A stretch of 9,135 bases of DNA from Candidatus Benthicola azotiphorus (GTDB lineage: Bacteria; Gemmatimonadota; Gemmatimonadetes; Palauibacterales; Palauibacteraceae): NCBI GenBank assembly GCA_947581745.1, contig CANPVW010000174.1:1-9135 (forward strand), read 5' to 3'. The notes under the pieces were generated by a model, which was given only the letters and a program-made list of their open reading frames with translations, did no database searches and was not told the DNA's origin. The translations under genes were made by a program, and so were the position numbers. Below are positions 7,053 to 9,135 of the stretch, in pieces. Every line of letters starts with the position of its first letter. The first letter of the stretch is position 1.

Positions 7053-7382
7053 CTACAGCCTGTCGATGCGGGCCGCGAGGATGAAGTCGCTCTCCGTCAG
7101 GCCGTCGATCTTGTGCGTGAATATCTCGATCTCGACCCGGCCCCAGGTCAGGCGGATGTCCGGATGGTGGCCTTCCGATTCCGCGAGCTCTCCCACCCGG
7201 TTCGTGAACGCGAGCGCCGTCACGAAGTCGGGGAAGGAGAAGACCTTGTGGAGGTGGTGCCCCCCGACGACCTGCCAGCCGCCCCCCAGTTCCTCGCTGA
7301 GGGCACGGAGCTCCTCACCGGCCAGGGGGGGGACTCCCCCGCGGCAGGGTACACAGTGCTTCGCAGAGAGCGTGTCGCCCAT
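7053..7382 (-). CDS. phhB: Pterin-4a-carbinolamine dehydratase (4a-hydroxytetrahydrobiopterin dehydratase)
   Basis: This protein of 109 residues has the normal PCD/DCoH size. The core EGHHPDIRLTWGRVEIEIFTH (70-90) carries the active-site histidines H72, H73 and H90, followed by the usual GLTESDF (94-100). The enzyme dehydrates 4a-hydroxytetrahydropterin and so helps recycle the pterin cofactor after aromatic amino acid hydroxylation. The N-terminal CVPCRGG (10-16) is common in bacterial members. GGAGGAG five bases before the ATG gives a strong start. It sits 29 bases after the diguanylate cyclase and 12 before the glycosyltransferase. No phenylalanine hydroxylase gene is in the window, so the partner pathway is unknown; homologues in many bacteria lack that partner and may serve other pterins. 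The symbol follows the Pseudomonas name for the family. Confidence 0.93.
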   Translation of the reverse strand: MGDTLSAKHCVPCRGGVPPLAGEELRALSEELGGGWQVVGGHHLHKVFSFPDFVTALAFTNRVGELAESEGHHPDIRLTWGRVEIEIFTHKIDGLTESDFILAARIDRL

Positions 7383-7411
7383 CGTAGCTCCTCCGTTGGG
7401 GCCCGAGGTCT

Positions 7412-8992
7412 TCAGTCGGTAGCGGAATCCGTGGCCCTGGCGGCCTCGGATGCCAGCACCACACGATTTCTGCCGAGCCGCTTCGCCATGTACAGCGCCC
7501 GGTCCGCCGCTCGCATGAGCGTCTTGGGGTCTTCTCCATCCTCCCGGAAGAAGGCGACGCCGAGCGACGCGGTCAGATCCACCGGAAGCGGAGGGTCCTC
7601 CTCCAGAATCAGATCGTCTATTCGGTGCCTCAACCGCTCCGCGATGCTCAGCGCCAGCTCCCGGTCGGCGCGGATGAGCAGAACGGCGAACTCCTCGCCC
7701 CCGATGCGCGCGATCTGGTCGCTGTCGCGCACGCTGTCCCGCAACGTCCGGGCAAGCGCCTGCAGGCAGCGGTCTCCGGCCTGATGGCCGAACTTGTCGT
7801 TCACGGACTTGAAGTGATCGACGTCGAGGAAGACCAGCGCCAGGGGTTCATCGTAACGGACCGCACGCCCGACGTTCTCCTCCAGCTGCTGATTGAAGTG
7901 CCGCCGGTTGAACAGCCCGGTGAGGGCGTCCGTGATCGCCAGGCGGCGCGTTTCCTCGAGCAGTTGCGCGCTGCGGATCACTTCTGCCGCCTGCCTCGCG
8001 ATCACGGTGAGGGTCTGCACGTGCTCGTCACTGAACGCGTGCGGCTCCACGGACTCGGCGTTGAACACGCCGATGATCATCCCATCCGCTATCAGGGGGA
8101 CCGCGACTTCGCTTCGCGCTCCCGGCACGCCCGGGATGTACGCCTCGTCGTCATCCAGGTGCTCGATGTCGTGCACGACCTGCGTCAGGCCGGTCTGCGC
8201 ACAGCGACCCGTGATACCCTGTCCGACCGGGATCTCCAGAAACCGGACCGCGGCCTGGTAACCCTGCCCGGCGGCCACCCTGAGGTACTTGCGCGACTCG
8301 TCCAGCAGCAGGACGGCCGACTGCCCCTGCGGAATCACCTCACCGGCGATCTCGAGCATCGAGTTGAGCGTCGCTCCCAGCGCTCCGGCCTCGGCGGCCA
8401 GGTTCGAGATCCGATACAGCGCGCTGAGCTGAGCGATCCGCTGTCGCAGCTGGGCCTGGGCCTGAAACGCCAGAATGCCGAGCGCGGCCTGTGTGCCCAG
8501 CACGGTGAGCAGCTTCTCGTGCTCGGACGTGAACGCGTACAGGCGCTCCGACTCGACGTTGATGACCCCGGCGACCCGGTTTCCGACGATCAGCGGCACG
8601 GCGAGGTTGGATCGCGCCTCCTCGAGTCCCTGGACGTAGCGGGGGTCCTGTGAAACGTCGCCTACCCGCACCGACTCCCGGTGCGCCGCCGCCCAACCGC
8701 TGAGGCCCTGTCCGACGGCGAGGGACGCCCGCTGGATTTCCGACGACCGGTCGCCATACCCGATCAGATGTTCGACCGTGAGCCGGCCCGTATCTTCGTT
8801 CAGGAGCATGACCGCCGCGTGCTCGAATCCGATCAGCTCCCGGGCCCGGTCGAGCACTTCGCTCAGGAGCTCCTCCAGCGAGTCGTGCAGTCCGAGGGCG
8901 CGGGTGCTTTCGTACAGCGAGTCCAGAGTCCCGAGAGCACGAGAACCGTGCGGCTCACCCGCGCTCCGTCCTCCCGCCGCGCCGTCGCTCAT
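7412..8992 (-). CDS. GAF-GAF-GGDEF diguanylate cyclase
   Basis: With the ATG at 8992 the protein has 526 residues. Residues about 30-175 and 190-340 are two GAF domains (VPLIVGNRVAGVINVES and VPLIADGMIIGVFNAES are their equivalent segments). Residues about 350-512 are a GGDEF domain with DALTGLFNRRHF at 355-366, metal-binding Asp in FLDVDHFK near 390, the active signature GGEEF at 431-435 and an inhibitory RxxD site (RDSD, 422-425) at the canonical spacing. It should make c-di-GMP from two GTP, be product-inhibited, and respond to a ligand or redox/gas signal through the GAF domains. No membrane span is seen, so it is cytoplasmic. The chosen ATG overlaps the TGA of the universal stress protein (ATGA), with GGGAGG 11 bases upstream. 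A GTG at 9037 in the same frame would add 15 residues but lies inside the stress protein gene. Confidence 0.94.
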   Translation of the reverse strand: MSDGAAGGRSAGEPHGSRALGTLDSLYESTRALGLHDSLEELLSEVLDRARELIGFEHAAVMLLNEDTGRLTVEHLIGYGDRSSEIQRASLAVGQGLSGWAAAHRESVRVGDVSQDPRYVQGLEEARSNLAVPLIVGNRVAGVINVESERLYAFTSEHEKLLTVLGTQAALGILAFQAQAQLRQRIAQLSALYRISNLAAEAGALGATLNSMLEIAGEVIPQGQSAVLLLDESRKYLRVAAGQGYQAAVRFLEIPVGQGITGRCAQTGLTQVVHDIEHLDDDEAYIPGVPGARSEVAVPLIADGMIIGVFNAESVEPHAFSDEHVQTLTVIARQAAEVIRSAQLLEETRRLAITDALTGLFNRRHFNQQLEENVGRAVRYDEPLALVFLDVDHFKSVNDKFGHQAGDRCLQALARTLRDSVRDSDQIARIGGEEFAVLLIRADRELALSIAERLRHRIDDLILEEDPPLPVDLTASLGVAFFREDGEDPKTLMRAADRALYMAKRLGRNRVVLASEAARATDSATD

Positions 8993-9135
8993 CCGAGCAG
9001 CGACCTCCCGAACGCCTTGACCGTCAGAACCGGGCACTCGGCGCGGCGCAGCACCTTGTCGGTCACGCTGCCGAGCAGTACGTGCGTGAGTCCGCCCAGC
9101 CCGTGTGTCGCGATGACGATCAGGTCAGCCGGGAT
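8989..9135 (-). CDS. Universal stress protein family (C-terminal 48 residues; start lies beyond the window)
   Basis: The 48 residues before the TGA match the end of the UspA fold: ADLIVIATHGLGGLTHVLLG, then SVTDKVLRRAECPVLTVK. The THG, nine residues, GS pattern is the phosphate-binding loop of ATP-binding members; the first Gly of the usual G-x2-G is Ala here. CPVLTVK is the typical last strand. The role is stress tolerance or nucleotide-linked regulation, with no specific partner known. Its stop overlaps the ATG of the diguanylate cyclase by the ATGA arrangement, so the two are probably co-translated. The N-terminal two thirds are missing only because the window ends. Confidence 0.9.
   Translation of the reverse strand: MPADLIVIATHGLGGLTHVLLGSVTDKVLRRAECPVLTVKAFGRSLLG

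Noticed and set aside
5877..7784. A plus-strand frame of 635 codons opposite the glycosyltransferase and pterin dehydratase
   Set aside because: It is antisense to genes with clear motifs, has no domain signature and is explained by GC-rich codon bias.
8993..9037. A longer diguanylate cyclase start at GTG 9037
   Set aside because: It would lie within the stress protein gene and add 15 residues of no evident conservation; the ATG at 8992 overlaps the upstream stop in the common ATGA manner.

Overview
This is a GC-rich bacterial window in which every gene I can support lies on the minus strand, so the genes read from right to left. There are nine genes. Two are cut by the window edges, gaps are short, and several stops and starts overlap, which suggests one or two long operons. 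I cannot name the organism. The GC content, the GTG and TTG starts and the gene mix fit a soil or sediment bacterium (Gemmatimonadota-like is one option), but this is only an impression. I saw no rRNA, tRNA, CRISPR array or mobile element.

Right part (9135 to 5964). In transcription order: the C-terminal end of a universal stress protein, a GAF-GAF-GGDEF diguanylate cyclase with intact active and inhibitory sites (its ATG overlaps the stress protein stop), a pterin-4a-carbinolamine dehydratase, and a GT4-type glycosyltransferase starting 12 bases after the dehydratase stop.

Left part (5845 to 1). After a 118-base gap come a POT-family peptide transporter, a 480-residue RecA/KaiC-like + receiver-like + degenerate GGDEF protein, a 66-residue single-span membrane protein, a GCS2-type carboxylate-amine ligase fused to two CBS domains, and the N-terminal part of an aspartoacylase/succinylglutamate desuccinylase-type zinc hydrolase.

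The most interesting point is the middle pair. The domain order RecA-like, pseudo-receiver, pseudo-GGDEF, followed by a gene of about 65 residues with one N-terminal membrane span, is that of BcsE and BcsF. These are the c-di-GMP-sensing regulator of enterobacterial cellulose secretion and its membrane anchor. Here the pair has no cellulose synthase gene beside it in the window. It sits between a peptide transporter and a ligase/hydrolase pair, in the same array as an active-looking diguanylate cyclase and a glycosyltransferase. I propose a divergent BcsE/BcsF-like module serving another envelope or secretion process. A second theme is the ligase with CBS domains translationally coupled to an amide/ester hydrolase, which together could make and break an acyl-amino-acid or gamma-glutamyl-type amide.
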